A stretch of 64,000 bases of DNA from Pseudomonas sp. Teo4 (GCF_034387475.1 NZ_JAXCIL010000002.1:1302001-1366000), one strand, 5' to 3'. Shown: positions 38,867-48,655, numbered from the stretch's first letter. The notes: generated from the letters alone by a model not told the origin. Numbers and translations are program-made.

Positions 38867-39772
38867 TTATGGCTTGAGTATTGCAGTATTTCGAGTCTTC
38901 GAAATTTTTTCAGCAACTTCAGCAAATGCCTTGGAAGATTGCAAGGTCGCAATTTGTTCATCGATCTGTTTGATTGTTGACGCCTCCCAGTATGGGTCGA
39001 TTATTTTGCGGTATTGTTGTTTTCTTTTTATTAAGATGTCGTACTGTTGAGACGTTTCTGAAGCTAACTGCTGGCTTGAATCGCTTCCGTTGGTTTGAGT
39101 GCTTCTTTGCGGGACTTGGAGTCTACTTTTTTCGTGCCCTGGGGTTGCAGCATGTTGTGAGGCGGTTGATTGAGGTAGGACGTTTTGAAGTTTCATTATT
39201 GTGATGTCAGGTAGGCTTTGTCTGTTCGTAGCGTCTGCGGGTGTTGCTATAGTTGGCTTCACGGTTACTTTGTCCCGATTTTTTCTCGAGAACAATCCAA
39301 AGAACCATTTTTTCTGTCCGCTTGGGTCTGAATAGTTTATAGGGTCTCCTTCGCAGTAAGTATAGGCATTTAACCCACCGTCTGAAAATGGGCTCAAACT
39401 GTCGGGTGAATAGAATCTCATGAGGCCAGGGTCGTATCCTCTATGGCCGTGTCCTAGTAGGTAGCATTGCATAAAGCTGTCTTTACGCTTACCGCAGTAC
39501 TCGGCGAGAATAGTCTTTTCGATTTTACTGCGTGTATGCCCAAATGGGGTATAGGATCGGGACGAGTTCGCTGAATGAGCACTGGCATATAGCGTAGATG
39601 CTTGAGCATCGTTCGCCAGTAGAGTGTTTAGGTCTGCGTTCACGCTGGCGAGTGGTTTATTTAGTGCCGAGAATAATTTCAAGTTTGTAGTCGCCGATAT
39701 TTCGTTGCTTATCGTCTTGTCTTGATAGAAGTACCGAGCGGTTTTTAACAGTTTTTCTTTCATGATTTGCAT
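38867..39772 (-). CDS. Orphan RHS repeat-associated core protein with unique C-terminal tail
   Basis: A 301-aa protein. Residues 14-80 resemble the lead-in of Pseudomonas RHS-core proteins (YFYQDKTISNEI, then SYTPFGHTRSK). Residues 104-152 carry the RHS-core signature (LLGHGHRGYDPGLMRF, SPDSLSPFSDGGLNAYTYC, EGDPINYSDPSGQ). The 149-residue tail is rich in Ser, Gln and Lys, ends in a helical segment, and matches nothing I recognise. In RHS toxins the region after the core is the toxic domain. There is no N-terminal secretion domain, YD-repeat shell or visible immunity gene, so this may be a silent cassette or a small RHS orphan. Base composition is much more AT-rich than the neighbours, suggesting transfer. 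An alternative start is at 39763. Confidence 0.8.
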   Translation of the reverse strand: MQIMKEKLLKTARYFYQDKTISNEISATTNLKLFSALNKPLASVNADLNTLLANDAQASTLYASAHSANSSRSYTPFGHTRSKIEKTILAEYCGKRKDSFMQCYLLGHGHRGYDPGLMRFYSPDSLSPFSDGGLNAYTYCEGDPINYSDPSGQKKWFFGLFSRKNRDKVTVKPTIATPADATNRQSLPDITIMKLQNVLPQSTASQHAATPGHEKSRLQVPQRSTQTNGSDSSQQLASETSQQYDILIKRKQQYRKIIDPYWEASTIKQIDEQIATLQSSKAFAEVAEKISKTRNTAILKP

Positions 39773-40093
39773 CTCATAGAGGGATGAGCTCGCGCGTTTT
39801 TTCAGCCTCTCAAGTGGCTAGGGCCTACGCAACTAGTAAAATTGAGGGGGAATAGCACAAAGTGCCCCCTGACCCTACTGGCTCACAATTGAAGGGTTGC
39901 ACCGGGCCTGCCCCGTGAAAACGGGCCAAGCAGCGATATTCAAATCGCTGTCCTGGAGGTTGCCATGCCATCGCGTAGAGGTTCGAGTAGCCACCATCAG
40001 CGCTAAGCTGACTCTGCCAGTGTTTTTTCTGCGCCCTGATCTACGCTAACAGTCGCATCCCACGAATCATTCGCGCGCAAGCTAGGAGCCTGC
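39773..40093. other. 321-bp AT-rich region between the RHS gene and the RND operon
   Basis: It holds the presumed RHS promoter on the minus strand and, on the plus strand, a run of hairpins: AGGGGG...CCCCCT (about 39844-39870), CCCGT-GAAA-ACGGG (near 39912) and CAGCGAT-N6-ATCGCTG (near 39931). A strong GGAGG and a 13-codon ORF follow, then the start region of the RND operon with TAGGAG at 40083. Confidence 0.5.
39964..40005 (+). CDS. Possible 13-residue leader peptide
   Basis: ATG at 39964 is preceded by GGAGG with 4-bp spacing, better than most ribosome sites in the window. It encodes MPSRRGSSSHHQR and stops at 40005, 88 bp before the RND adaptor gene. Two hairpins lie directly upstream. 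It could be a leader peptide for the pump operon or chance; no family is known to me. Confidence 0.3.
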
Positions 40094-41182
40094 ATGACGG
40101 TGACGCGTCCACTGTTGGTCGTCTGCCTGGGGCTGCTGTACCTGCTCACTGGCTGTAGCAAGGAGGAAACCCCCGAGGTCATGCCCCGGGTCGGTGTTCT
40201 CCAGGTCCAACCCACCGATTTCGCTGCCAGGGTCACCCTGACTGGCGACGTGCAGGCGCGGGTGCAGACTGATCTTTCGTTCCGCGTGGGCGGCAAGATC
40301 ATCTCGCGCAGCGTCGATGTGGGCGACCACGTCAAGGCCAACCAGGTGCTGGCTCGGCTGGACCCGAAAGACCTGCAGAACAACGTCGATTCCGCCAAGG
40401 CCGAAGTGTTCGCCGCTCAGGCGCGGGTGACGCAGACCAGCGCGGCTTTCATCCGGCAGCAGAAACTTTTGCCCAAGGGCTACACCAGCCAGAGCGAATA
40501 CGACTCCGCCGAAGCCTCCTTGCGCAGCAACCAGAGCGCGCTCAAGGCCGCCCAGGCACAGCTGGCCAATGCCAATGAACAACTGAGCTACACCGCGTTG
40601 GTGTCGGAGGCCGATGGCGTCATCACCGAGCGCCAGGCCGAAGTCGGGCAGGTGGTGCAGGCAACCATGCCGATCTTCAGCCTGGCCCAGGATGGCGACC
40701 GCGATGCGGTGTTCAATGTCTACGAGTCGCTGTTGGTGGCACCACCCAGCGATGCAGGTGTCATCGTCAGCCTGCTGGATAACCCCAAGATCCAGGCCAG
40801 AGGCTTTGTCCGTGAAATCACCCCGACCGTTTCTGCGCAAAGCGGCACGGTGCAGGTGAAGGTTGGCCTGCGCGATGTGCCGGCCGGCATGCAATTAGGC
40901 GCGCCGGTGACCGCCACCACCAATGCCCAGGGCCGGCCGAGCATCGAGCTGCCTTGGGCGGCGTTGACCAAGGGCCTGCATGAGCCGGCGGTCTGGGTGG
41001 TGGGTGAGGGCGACAAGGTGGAACTGCGCAAGGTCGAAGTCACCCGCTACCTCACCGGCAAGATCGTGGTCGCCAGCGGCCTCAAGAGCGGCGAGACCGT
41101 GGTGGTCAATGGCGGGCAACTGCTGCACCCAGGCATGCAGGTGGAGAAGATCGACGCCAAGGCGCAGGGGGGTGAGCTATGA
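40094..41182 (+). CDS. triA: RND efflux periplasmic adaptor, lipoprotein (TriA-like)
   Basis: A 362-aa membrane-fusion protein. The lipobox LLTGCS near residue 18 marks it as a lipoprotein. It has the standard layout: lipoyl half (RVGGKIISRSVDVGDHVKANQVLARLDPKDL), an alpha-hairpin (about 80-170), the second lipoyl half (ADGVITERQAEVGQVVQA) and the barrel/proximal domains. Its stop overlaps the next adaptor's start. Two adaptors plus one pump is the TriABC arrangement of P. aeruginosa (triclosan efflux); the substrate here is unproven. Confidence 0.92.
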   Translation: MTVTRPLLVVCLGLLYLLTGCSKEETPEVMPRVGVLQVQPTDFAARVTLTGDVQARVQTDLSFRVGGKIISRSVDVGDHVKANQVLARLDPKDLQNNVDSAKAEVFAAQARVTQTSAAFIRQQKLLPKGYTSQSEYDSAEASLRSNQSALKAAQAQLANANEQLSYTALVSEADGVITERQAEVGQVVQATMPIFSLAQDGDRDAVFNVYESLLVAPPSDAGVIVSLLDNPKIQARGFVREITPTVSAQSGTVQVKVGLRDVPAGMQLGAPVTATTNAQGRPSIELPWAALTKGLHEPAVWVVGEGDKVELRKVEVTRYLTGKIVVASGLKSGETVVVNGGQLLHPGMQVEKIDAKAQGGEL

Positions 41183-42246
41183 AGCGCTTGCTGCTAGTGC
41201 CTTTGGCCAGCCTGCTGCTTACCGGTTGCGGCGGTGAGGAGGAAGTGCCCGAACCGATTCGGCCGGTGCTGTCGGTCAAGGTCGAGCCGCTGGAGCAGTC
41301 CCAGCTCGGGCGTTTTGCTGGCAGCATCCAGGCACGCTTCGAAAGCACCTTGGGCTTTCGTGTTTCCGGTCGCATTGCCCGGCGCTGGCTGGACGTTGGC
41401 GCCCAGGTAAAGCCAGGCGATACCCTGGCCACGCTCGACCCGACCGACCAGCAGAACCAGCTGCGTGCCGCCGAGGGTGACCTGGCCAAGGTTCAAGCCC
41501 AATGGATCAACGCCCAGGCGGACGCACGCCGTCAGCAGCAGCTGTACGATCGCGGCGTCGGCGCCAAGGCGCAACTGGACATCGCCCAGACCAACCTGAA
41601 GACCACTGGAGCTGCCCTTGAGCAAGCGCGTTCGGCAGTCAGCCAGGCCCGTGACCAGCTCGACTACAGCACCTTGCGCACCGACCACGCGGCAGTGATC
41701 ACCGCCTGGCAGGCCGAAGCCGGGCAGACCATCACCGCAGGCCAAGCCGTGGTGACCCTGGCCCGACCAGACGTCAAGGAAGCGGTCATCGACTTGCCGA
41801 TCAGCTTGGCCGACCAGCTCAGCAAGGGCCTGACCTTCACCGTTGCCTCTCAGCTAGACCCCACCATCAACACCACCGCCACCCTGCGCGAACTGGAGCC
41901 TCAGGCAGACGCCACCACCCGTACCCGACGCGCACGCCTCACCTTGGCCAGCACACCGGCCGCCTTCCATCTGGGCACTGCAATCAGCGTAACCCTGACG
42001 TCGGCGGTCACCCCCCGCAGCGAACTGCCCCGAAGCGCGTTGCTCGAGCGCGATGGCAAGCCCCAGGTCTGGGTGATCGACCCGCAGCAAAAGACCGTGT
42101 CTGTTCGGGACGTCAAGCTGATCGAGCGTACCGACAACACCATCGTCCTGGCCGCAGGCGTGCAGCCTGGCGAGCGGGTCGTCACGGCGGGCGTGAACAG
42201 TCTCAAGCCTGGCCAGAAGGTCGCCTTCGATGAGGACGCGCAATGA
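41179..42246 (+). CDS. triB: RND efflux periplasmic adaptor, lipoprotein (TriB-like)
   Basis: A 355-aa second adaptor, with lipobox LLLTGCGG at about residue 15. The lipoyl halves are RVSGRIARRWLDVGAQVKPGDTLATLDPTD and DHAAVITAWQAEAGQTITAGQAVV around an alpha-hairpin rich in Ala/Gln. It overlaps both neighbours by 4 bases, so all three pump proteins come from one message. In TriABC both adaptors are needed; they may form a mixed ring. Confidence 0.92.
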   Translation: MKRLLLVPLASLLLTGCGGEEEVPEPIRPVLSVKVEPLEQSQLGRFAGSIQARFESTLGFRVSGRIARRWLDVGAQVKPGDTLATLDPTDQQNQLRAAEGDLAKVQAQWINAQADARRQQQLYDRGVGAKAQLDIAQTNLKTTGAALEQARSAVSQARDQLDYSTLRTDHAAVITAWQAEAGQTITAGQAVVTLARPDVKEAVIDLPISLADQLSKGLTFTVASQLDPTINTTATLRELEPQADATTRTRRARLTLASTPAAFHLGTAISVTLTSAVTPRSELPRSALLERDGKPQVWVIDPQQKTVSVRDVKLIERTDNTIVLAAGVQPGERVVTAGVNSLKPGQKVAFDEDAQ

Positions 42247-45200
42247 AAGGAAGCTTCAACCTGTCCGAATGGGCGCTCAGGCACCAATCCTTCGTGTGGT
42301 ACCTGATGTTCGTCGGGCTGCTGATGGGGATCTTTTCGTACTTCAACCTCGGGCGTGAGGAAGACCCGTCCTTCACCATCAAGACCATGGTGATCCAGAC
42401 CCGCTGGCCAGGTGCGACCCAGGACGAAACGCTGTACCAGGTCACCGACCGCATCGAGAAGAAGCTCGAAGAGCTCGACTCCCTCGATTACACCAAGAGT
42501 TATACCCGCCCCGGTGAATCCACGGTCTATGTCTACTTGCGCGACACCACCAAGGCCAAGGACATCCCGGACATCTGGTACCAGGTGCGCAAGAAGATCC
42601 AGGACATTCGCGGTCAGTTCCCGCAAGGCATCCAGGGCCCTGGTTTCAACGATGAGTTCGGCGATGTGTTCGGCTCGATCTACGCCTTTACCGCCGACGG
42701 CCTGACCCTGCGCCAACTGCGCGACTATGTGGAACAGGCCAGGGCCGAGGTCCGCGATGTACCCAACATCGGCAAGATCGAGTTGGTCGGCACCCAGGAC
42801 GAAGTGCTGTACCTGAACTTCTCGACCCGCAAGCTGGCGGCGTTGGGTATCGACCAGCGCCAGGTCATGCAGGCCTTGCAATCGCAGAACGCCGTGACGC
42901 CGGCCGGGGTGATCGAGGCCGGTCCCGAGCGTATTTCGTTGCGCACCACCGGGCAGTTCGCCTCCGAGAAAGATCTGGAAACCGTCAACCTGCGCATCAA
43001 CGACCGCTTCTTCCGTCTGGCGGATATCGCCGATATCGAACGTGGGTATGTCGACCCACCTTCACCCATGTTCCGCTACAACGGCCAGACCGCCATCGGC
43101 CTCGCCATCGGCATGAAAGCGGGCGGCAATATTGAGGTGTTCGGCGCGGCGCTGAAAAAGCGGATGGATCAGGTCGTCACCGACTTGCCGGTTGGGGTGG
43201 GTGTGCACACGGTGTCCGACCAGGCGGTCGTGGTGAGGCAGGCGGTAGGTGGCTTTACCAGCGCACTGTTCGAGGCCGTGGTGATCGTGCTGGGGGTGAG
43301 CTTCGTCAGCCTGGGCGTTCGCGCTGGCCTGGTGGTGGCTTGCTCGATCCCGTTGGTGCTGGCCATGGTCTTCGTGTTCATGGAGTACAGCGGCATCACC
43401 ATGCAGCGGATTTCGCTGGGGGCGCTGATCATCGCCCTGGGCCTGCTGGTGGACGATGCGATGATCACCGTGGAGGTCATGGTGACACGGCTGGAGATGG
43501 GCGAGAGCAAGGAACAGGCGGCGACGTTCGCCTATACCTCGACCGCCTTCCCGATGCTGACCGGTACCTTGGTGACCGTGGCCGGTTTCGTGCCTATCGG
43601 GCTCAACGCCAGTTCGGCGGGTGAATACACTTACACCCTGTTTGCCGTGATTGCCGTGGCGTTGATCGTGTCGTGGGTGGTGGCGGTGTTCTTCGCGCCT
43701 GTGCTGGGGGTACATATTCTCAGCAGCAAGGTCAAAGCCCATGAGGCCGAGCCAGGACGGTTGGGCAAGGCCTTTGAAAATGGCCTGCTGTGGTGCATGC
43801 GCAACCGCTGGCTGACCATCATCGGCACCGTGCTGTTGTTCGTGCTGGCCATCTTCTGCGAGCGTTTCGTCCAGAACCAGTTCTTCCCCTCATCGGACCG
43901 CCCGGAAATCCTGGTCGATCTGAACCTGCCGCAGAATGCCTCGATCGAAGAAACCCGCAAGGTGGTCGACCGGCTGGAGGCCAGGATCAAGGACGACCCG
44001 GACCTCGTGCACTGGAGCACCTACATTGGCCAGGGCGCCATCCGCTTCTACCTGCCCCTCGACCAGCAATTGCAGAACCCGTATTACGCCCAGCTGGTGA
44101 TCGTCAGCAAAGGGTTCGAAGAACGCCAGGGCATGATGGAGCGTCTGCAGAAACTGCTGCGCGAAGAGTTCGTCGGCATCGGCACCAACGTCCAGTCGCT
44201 GGAAATGGGCCCGCCGGTGGGACGGCCGATCCAGTACCGGGTCAGCGGCCCGGACATCGACCAGGTGCGCAGGCATGCCATCGACCTGGCGACGCTGCTC
44301 GACAGCAACGAGCACATTGGCGAAATGATCTACGACTGGAACGAGCCCGGTAAGGTGATGCGCATCGAGATCGCCCAGGACAAGGCCCGCCAGCTTGGGC
44401 TGTCGTCCGAGGACGTGGCAAATGTGATGAACAGCATCGTCAGCGGCGTGCAGATCACCCAGGTCAACGACAATATCTACCTGGTGAACGTGGTGGCACG
44501 CGCCGAAGACAGCGAGCGTGGTTCACCCGACACCCTGCAGAACCTGCAGATCGTCAGCCCCAACGGCACCTCGATTCCGCTGCTGGCCTTCGCCACCGTA
44601 CGCTACGAGCTGGAGCAACCGCTGGTGTGGCGCCGCGACCGCAAGCCGACCATCACCATCAAGTCGTCGGTTACCGGTGACATCCAGCCGACCGACCTGG
44701 TGACCCAGCTCAAGCCAAGCATCGACGAGTTCATCAGCAAGCTGCCGGCCGGTTATGAAGTGGCCACTGGCGGTACGGTGGAGGAGAGTGCCAAGGCGCA
44801 AGGGCCGATTCGAAAAGTCATTCCGCTGATGCTGTTCCTGATGGCGACCTTCCTGATGATCCAGCTGCACAGCGTGCAGAAGCTGTTCCTGGTGGTGAGC
44901 GTGGCGCCGCTGGGGCTCATTGGCGTCATCATTGCCCTGGTGCCCACGGGCACACCCATGGGCTTCGTGGCGATCCTGGGGATTCTCGCCCTGGCCGGTA
45001 TCATCATTCGCAACTCGGTGATTCTGGTGACCCAGATCGACGAGTTCGAAGCGCAGGGCTTCTCGCCCTGGGATGCCGTGGTGGAGGCCACCAACCATCG
45101 TCGCCGGCCGATTCTGCTGACTGCCGCTGCCGCGAGCCTGGGCATGATCCCCATTGCCCGAGAGGTGTTCTGGGGCCCCATGGCTTACGCCATGATCGGC

Positions 45201-45305
45201 GGCATCATCGTTGCCACGCTGCTGACGCTGCTGTTCCTGCCCGCGTTGTATGTGGCCTGGTACAAGATCCGCGAGCCGGAAAACACTTCCAAAACCCAAC
45301 ACTGA
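42243..45305 (+). CDS. triC: RND efflux transporter, inner-membrane pump (TriC-like)
   Basis: A 1020-aa proton-driven RND permease. The first helix is FVWYLMFVGLLMGIFSYFNLG. The proton-relay aspartate region IALGLLVDDAMITVEVMVTRLE in TM4 is visible, with a second repeat (ILALAGIIIRNSVILVTQIDEF) in TM10. Length matches TriC/HAE1-like pumps. No outer-membrane channel gene is nearby; TriABC uses OpmH encoded elsewhere. A REP pair follows. Confidence 0.93.
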   Translation: MKGSFNLSEWALRHQSFVWYLMFVGLLMGIFSYFNLGREEDPSFTIKTMVIQTRWPGATQDETLYQVTDRIEKKLEELDSLDYTKSYTRPGESTVYVYLRDTTKAKDIPDIWYQVRKKIQDIRGQFPQGIQGPGFNDEFGDVFGSIYAFTADGLTLRQLRDYVEQARAEVRDVPNIGKIELVGTQDEVLYLNFSTRKLAALGIDQRQVMQALQSQNAVTPAGVIEAGPERISLRTTGQFASEKDLETVNLRINDRFFRLADIADIERGYVDPPSPMFRYNGQTAIGLAIGMKAGGNIEVFGAALKKRMDQVVTDLPVGVGVHTVSDQAVVVRQAVGGFTSALFEAVVIVLGVSFVSLGVRAGLVVACSIPLVLAMVFVFMEYSGITMQRISLGALIIALGLLVDDAMITVEVMVTRLEMGESKEQAATFAYTSTAFPMLTGTLVTVAGFVPIGLNASSAGEYTYTLFAVIAVALIVSWVVAVFFAPVLGVHILSSKVKAHEAEPGRLGKAFENGLLWCMRNRWLTIIGTVLLFVLAIFCERFVQNQFFPSSDRPEILVDLNLPQNASIEETRKVVDRLEARIKDDPDLVHWSTYIGQGAIRFYLPLDQQLQNPYYAQLVIVSKGFEERQGMMERLQKLLREEFVGIGTNVQSLEMGPPVGRPIQYRVSGPDIDQVRRHAIDLATLLDSNEHIGEMIYDWNEPGKVMRIEIAQDKARQLGLSSEDVANVMNSIVSGVQITQVNDNIYLVNVVARAEDSERGSPDTLQNLQIVSPNGTSIPLLAFATVRYELEQPLVWRRDRKPTITIKSSVTGDIQPTDLVTQLKPSIDEFISKLPAGYEVATGGTVEESAKAQGPIRKVIPLMLFLMATFLMIQLHSVQKLFLVVSVAPLGLIGVIIALVPTGTPMGFVAILGILALAGIIIRNSVILVTQIDEFEAQGFSPWDAVVEATNHRRRPILLTAAAASLGMIPIAREVFWGPMAYAMIGGIIVATLLTLLFLPALYVAWYKIREPENTSKTQH

Positions 45306-45385
45306 ACCCTGTGGGAGCGGGTTTACCCGCGAATGCGATGGTGTAGCCGCTGTCGCTTTCGCGGGTAAACCCGCTCCCACAGGTT
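45305..45385. repeat. REP inverted pair after the RND operon
   Basis: AACCCTGTGGGAGCGGGTTT (from 45305) and its inverted copy (to 45385), arms about 28 bp, nearly perfect. Confidence 0.92.
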
Positions 45386-45412
45386 GAGTGTTCGCCGTTT
45401 GAAAAATGGTTA

Positions 45413-45446
45413 TATAAACATTCTTAAACAGTATTTTTAAGAATAT
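45413..45446 (+). promoter_or_regulatory. Candidate sulfur-starvation operator before oscA-sbp
   Basis: An AT-rich block with a perfect inverted repeat ATTCTTAAA-N7-TTTAAGAAT (45420-45444). It lies 86 bp before oscA, in front of a sulfate-uptake operon, so CysB is the likely binder. The block aligns with a similar one before tonB at 49932-49966. Confidence 0.6.
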
Positions 45447-45531
45447 CCGCGCCTCACTACTATTGCCCTCAAGCCAGGCGCAAATCCCCCTTCAAACCTC
45501 TGCCCGGCACCTCACTCACAGGAGAACGAGC

Positions 45532-45714
45532 ATGAGTGCATCTCTGCGTAGCATCGACGGTCAGGACGAAGCCACCATTCTGCGTGAGATCCAGAGCGCC
45601 TTGCGCGATCTGCGTTTCGGTGCGGTGGAGATTACCGTGCACAACGCTCAGGTCGTGCAGATCGAGCGCAAGGAGAAGTTCCGCCTGCAGCAGCCCGGCA
45701 ACAAGTCCGGCTGA
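45532..45714 (+). CDS. oscA: OscA (YezD/DUF2292 family) small protein
   Basis: A 60-aa protein, MSASLRSIDGQDEATILREI..., with the YezD family core LRFGAVEITVHNAQVVQIERKEKFR. In P. putida-group strains oscA lies just upstream of sbp and is needed for use of organosulfur compounds, with a link to chromate resistance. Here too it sits 48 bp before sbp. CAGGAGAACGAGC is a strong ribosome site. The start is the ATG at 45532; the longer frame lacks support. Confidence 0.92.
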   Translation: MSASLRSIDGQDEATILREIQSALRDLRFGAVEITVHNAQVVQIERKEKFRLQQPGNKSG

Positions 45715-45762
45715 TCGCGCCTCACATCCAAAACTAGAAAAATGCCAATCGGGAGCTTCACC

Positions 45763-46770
45763 ATGTCCATCCGCCGTTATGCGCTCGCCGCCCTGGCCAG
45801 TGCTGTTTTTGCCGGTTCCGCCATCGCCAAGGACTACGAACTGCTGAACGTGTCCTACGACCCGACCCGTGAGCTGTACCAGCAGTACAACGCCGAATTC
45901 ATCAAGCACTGGCAGCAAGCTCACCCGGACGACAAGGTGAAGATCCAGCAATCTCACGGTGGCTCGGGCAAACAGGGCCGCGCCGTGATCGACGGCCTGC
46001 GCGCCGACGTGGTGACCCTGGCCCTGGCCGGCGACATCGACGAAATCGCCAAGCTCGGCAAGACCCTGCCCGAGGACTGGCAGAAGCGCCTGCCAGACGC
46101 CAGCACCCCGTACACCTCGACCATCGTGTTCCTGGTGCGCAAGGGCAACCCGAAAGGCATCAAGGACTGGGGCGACCTGATCAAGAAGGATGTCTCGGTC
46201 ATCACCCCCAACCCGAAAACCTCCGGCGGTGCCCGCTGGAACTTCCTGGCCGCCTGGGCCTATGGCCTGAAAACCGGTGGTAGCGAAGACAAGGCCAAGG
46301 CGTACGTGCAGGAGCTGTTCAAGCACGTTCCGGTACTGGACACCGGCGCCCGTGGCTCGACCATCACCTTCGTCAACAACGGGCAAGGCGATGTGTTGCT
46401 GGCCTGGGAAAACGAAGCCTTCCTGGCGCTGAAGGAAGACGGTGGCAGCGACAAGTTTGAAATCGTCGTGCCGTCGCTGTCGATCCTTGCCGAGCCGCCA
46501 GTGGCCGTGGTCGACAAGAACGCCCAGAAAAAGGGTAACGAGCAGATCGCCGAGGAGTACCTCAAGCACCTGTACAGCCCGGCTGGCCAGAAGATCGCCG
46601 CGGAAAACTTCTACCGCCCTCGTGACGCGAAGGTCGCCGCCGAATTCGGTAAGCAATTCCCGAAACTGGACCTGGTGACCATCGACAAGGACTTTGGTGG
46701 CTGGAAGACTGCACAGCCCAAGTTCTTCAATGACGGCGGTGTGTTCGACCAGATCTATCAGGCACAGTGA
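45763..46770 (+). CDS. sbp: Sulfate ABC transporter periplasmic binding protein
   Basis: A 335-aa exported protein with signal peptide [22 protein letters not shown], then [21 protein letters not shown]. Sulfate-contact motifs [17 protein letters not shown] and [20 protein letters not shown] are intact. The ligand is sulfate or thiosulfate. It precedes cysT, cysW and cysA, though a REP pair and a palindrome lie in the 180-bp gap and may make sbp more abundant than the membrane subunits. Confidence 0.97.
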   Translation: MSIRRYALAALASAVFAGSAIAKDYELLNVSYDPTRELYQQYNAEFIKHWQQAHPDDKVKIQQSHGGSGKQGRAVIDGLRADVVTLALAGDIDEIAKLGKTLPEDWQKRLPDASTPYTSTIVFLVRKGNPKGIKDWGDLIKKDVSVITPNPKTSGGARWNFLAAWAYGLKTGGSEDKAKAYVQELFKHVPVLDTGARGSTITFVNNGQGDVLLAWENEAFLALKEDGGSDKFEIVVPSLSILAEPPVAVVDKNAQKKGNEQIAEEYLKHLYSPAGQKIAAENFYRPRDAKVAAEFGKQFPKLDLVTIDKDFGGWKTAQPKFFNDGGVFDQIYQAQ

Positions 46771-46777
46771 AGCAACT

Positions 46778-46884
46778 GGGGCCGCATTGCGGCCCATCGC
46801 CGGCAAGCCGGCTCCCACAAAAAAGCAGGCATGCGCTGTACTTGTGGGAGCCAGCTTGCCGGCGATGGGCTGACCAGCAGCCCC
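46778..46884. repeat. REP inverted pair between sbp and cysT
   Basis: Arms GGGGCCGCATTGCGGCCCAT... and the inverted ...GATGGGCTGACCAGCAGCCCC (outer ends 46778 and 46884). Confidence 0.9.
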
Positions 46885-46905
46885 GGGATTCAGAAGCTTG
46901 CACCG

Positions 46906-46925
46906 GCCCGGGATTGATCCCGGGC
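46906..46925. terminator. Hairpin before cysT
   Basis: GCCCGGGAT-TG-ATCCCGGGC, a perfect 20-bp palindrome 25 bp before the cysT start, with no T-tract. It may limit cysTWA relative to sbp. Confidence 0.45.
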
Positions 46926-46950
46926 TTCGTGCGTTCAACCAGGGACCTTT

Positions 46951-47769
46951 ATGTCACGTCGTATTTCCCCCGTCATACCCGGCTTCGGGCTGACACTGGG
47001 CTACACCTTGGTGTACCTCAGCCTGATCGTGCTGATACCGCTGGCCGCCATGTTCGTGCATGCCGCGCAGCTCACCTGGGAGCAGTTTTGGAACATCGTC
47101 AGTGCGCCGCGGGTGCTTGCCGCGCTCAAACTGAGTTTCGGCACCGCTCTGTTCGCCGCCATCATCAACGGCGTGATCGGTACCCTGCTGGCCTGGGTGC
47201 TGGTGCGCTACACCTTCCCGGGACGCAAGATCATCGATGCGATGATCGACCTGCCGTTCGCCCTGCCCACCGCTGTGGCGGGTATCGCCCTGACGGCTCT
47301 GTATGCGCCAGCAGGCTGGGTGGGGCAGTTCGCCACCGACCTGGGCTTCAAGATCGCCTATACCCCGCTGGGTATCACCTTGGCGCTGACCTTCGTCACC
47401 CTGCCGTTCGTGGTGCGTACTGTGCAGCCGGTACTGGCGGACATCCCGCGTGAGGTCGAAGAAGCCGCCGCTTGCCTGGGCGCCAAGCCCTTGCAGGTGT
47501 TTCGCCACATCCTGGCGCCAGCGTTGCTACCCGCCTGGCTGACCGGTTTTGCCCTGGCCTTTGCCCGTGGCGTGGGCGAGTACGGCTCGGTGATCTTCAT
47601 CGCCGGCAACATGCCGATGAAGACCGAGATTCTGCCGCTGCTGATCATGGTCAAGCTCGACCAGTACGACTACACCGGCGCCACGGCCATCGGCGTGCTG
47701 ATGCTGGTGGTTTCCTTCATCCTGCTGCTGCTGATCAACCTGCTGCAGCGCCGCATCGAAACCCCTTGA
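46951..47769 (+). CDS. cysT: Sulfate ABC transporter permease CysT
   Basis: A 272-aa inner-membrane subunit with about six helices ([20 protein letters not shown] first). The EAA loop that docks on CysA is [21 protein letters not shown]. It forms a heterodimer with CysW. Confidence 0.96.
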   Translation: MSRRISPVIPGFGLTLGYTLVYLSLIVLIPLAAMFVHAAQLTWEQFWNIVSAPRVLAALKLSFGTALFAAIINGVIGTLLAWVLVRYTFPGRKIIDAMIDLPFALPTAVAGIALTALYAPAGWVGQFATDLGFKIAYTPLGITLALTFVTLPFVVRTVQPVLADIPREVEEAAACLGAKPLQVFRHILAPALLPAWLTGFALAFARGVGEYGSVIFIAGNMPMKTEILPLLIMVKLDQYDYTGATAIGVLMLVVSFILLLLINLLQRRIETP

Positions 47770-47779
47770 AGGAGGCCGC

Positions 47780-48652
47780 ATGTCCAGTTCATCCCTGAGT
47801 GCAAGCGCCGCCGCCAACGCCGCCCGGCGTGGCAGCGCTACTTCGCGGCGAGTCCTGATCGGCCTTGGCTGGCTGGTGTTCGCGCTGTTCCTGCTATTGC
47901 CGTTGGTGATCGTGGTGTCGCAGGCACTGAAGAACGGTTTCGGTACCTTCTTCGAAGCGATCTTCGAGCCTGATGCCTTGTCGGCCTTGAAGCTCACATT
48001 GCTCGCCGTGTTCATATCTGTGCCGCTGAACCTGGTGTTCGGTGTCAGCGCGGCCTGGTGCGTAAGCAAGTACACCTTCCGCGGCAAGAGCATTCTGGTC
48101 ACCCTGATCGACCTGCCGTTTTCGGTCTCGCCAGTCATCGCCGGTTTGGTCTACGTGCTGATGTTCGGCGCGCAAGGCTTGTTCGGGCCGTGGCTGCAGG
48201 ACCACGATATCCAGATCGTGTTCGCCCTGCCGGGCATCGTCCTGGCGACCATCTTCGTCACCGTGCCTTTCGTGGCCCGTGAACTGATCCCGCTGATGCA
48301 GGAGCAGGGCACCCAGGAAGAGGAAGCCGCACGCCTGCTGGGCGCCAATGGCTGGCAGATGTTCTGGCACGTGACCTTGCCGAACATCAAATGGGGCCTG
48401 ATCTATGGCGTGGTGCTGTGCACCGCCCGGGCCATGGGCGAGTTCGGCGCGGTGTCGGTGGTCTCTGGCCATATTCGCGGCGTCACCAACACCTTGCCGC
48501 TGCATGTGGAGATCCTCTACAACGAGTACAACCACGTCGCGGCCTTCAGCGTGGCCAGCCTGCTGCTGATCCTGGCGCTCTTCATCCTGCTGCTCAAGCA
48601 GTGGAGCGAGAACCGTATTAACCGCCTGCGCCAAAGCGCAGCGGAGGAATAA
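47780..48652 (+). CDS. cysW: Sulfate ABC transporter permease CysW
   Basis: A 290-aa inner-membrane subunit. The first helix is [21 protein letters not shown] and the EAA loop is [22 protein letters not shown]. It starts 10 bp after cysT and ends 3 bp before cysA. AAGGAGGC is a strong ribosome site. Confidence 0.96.
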   Translation: MSSSSLSASAAANAARRGSATSRRVLIGLGWLVFALFLLLPLVIVVSQALKNGFGTFFEAIFEPDALSALKLTLLAVFISVPLNLVFGVSAAWCVSKYTFRGKSILVTLIDLPFSVSPVIAGLVYVLMFGAQGLFGPWLQDHDIQIVFALPGIVLATIFVTVPFVARELIPLMQEQGTQEEEAARLLGANGWQMFWHVTLPNIKWGLIYGVVLCTARAMGEFGAVSVVSGHIRGVTNTLPLHVEILYNEYNHVAAFSVASLLLILALFILLLKQWSENRINRLRQSAAEE

Positions 48653-48655
48653 TTC

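Noticed and set aside
38792..38980. Signal-peptide-like 62-codon ORF at the RHS 3' end
   Set aside because: Antisense to the RHS tail for much of its length and without a ribosome site; considered as an immunity gene but not supportable.
39890..39960. Mini-ykkC (guanidine-II) riboswitch
   Set aside because: Two hairpins are present, but their loops are GAAA and ATTCAA, not the required ACGR.
39970..40000. tRNA T-arm-like GGTTCGAGT
   Set aside because: No matching acceptor, D or anticodon stems; chance match.
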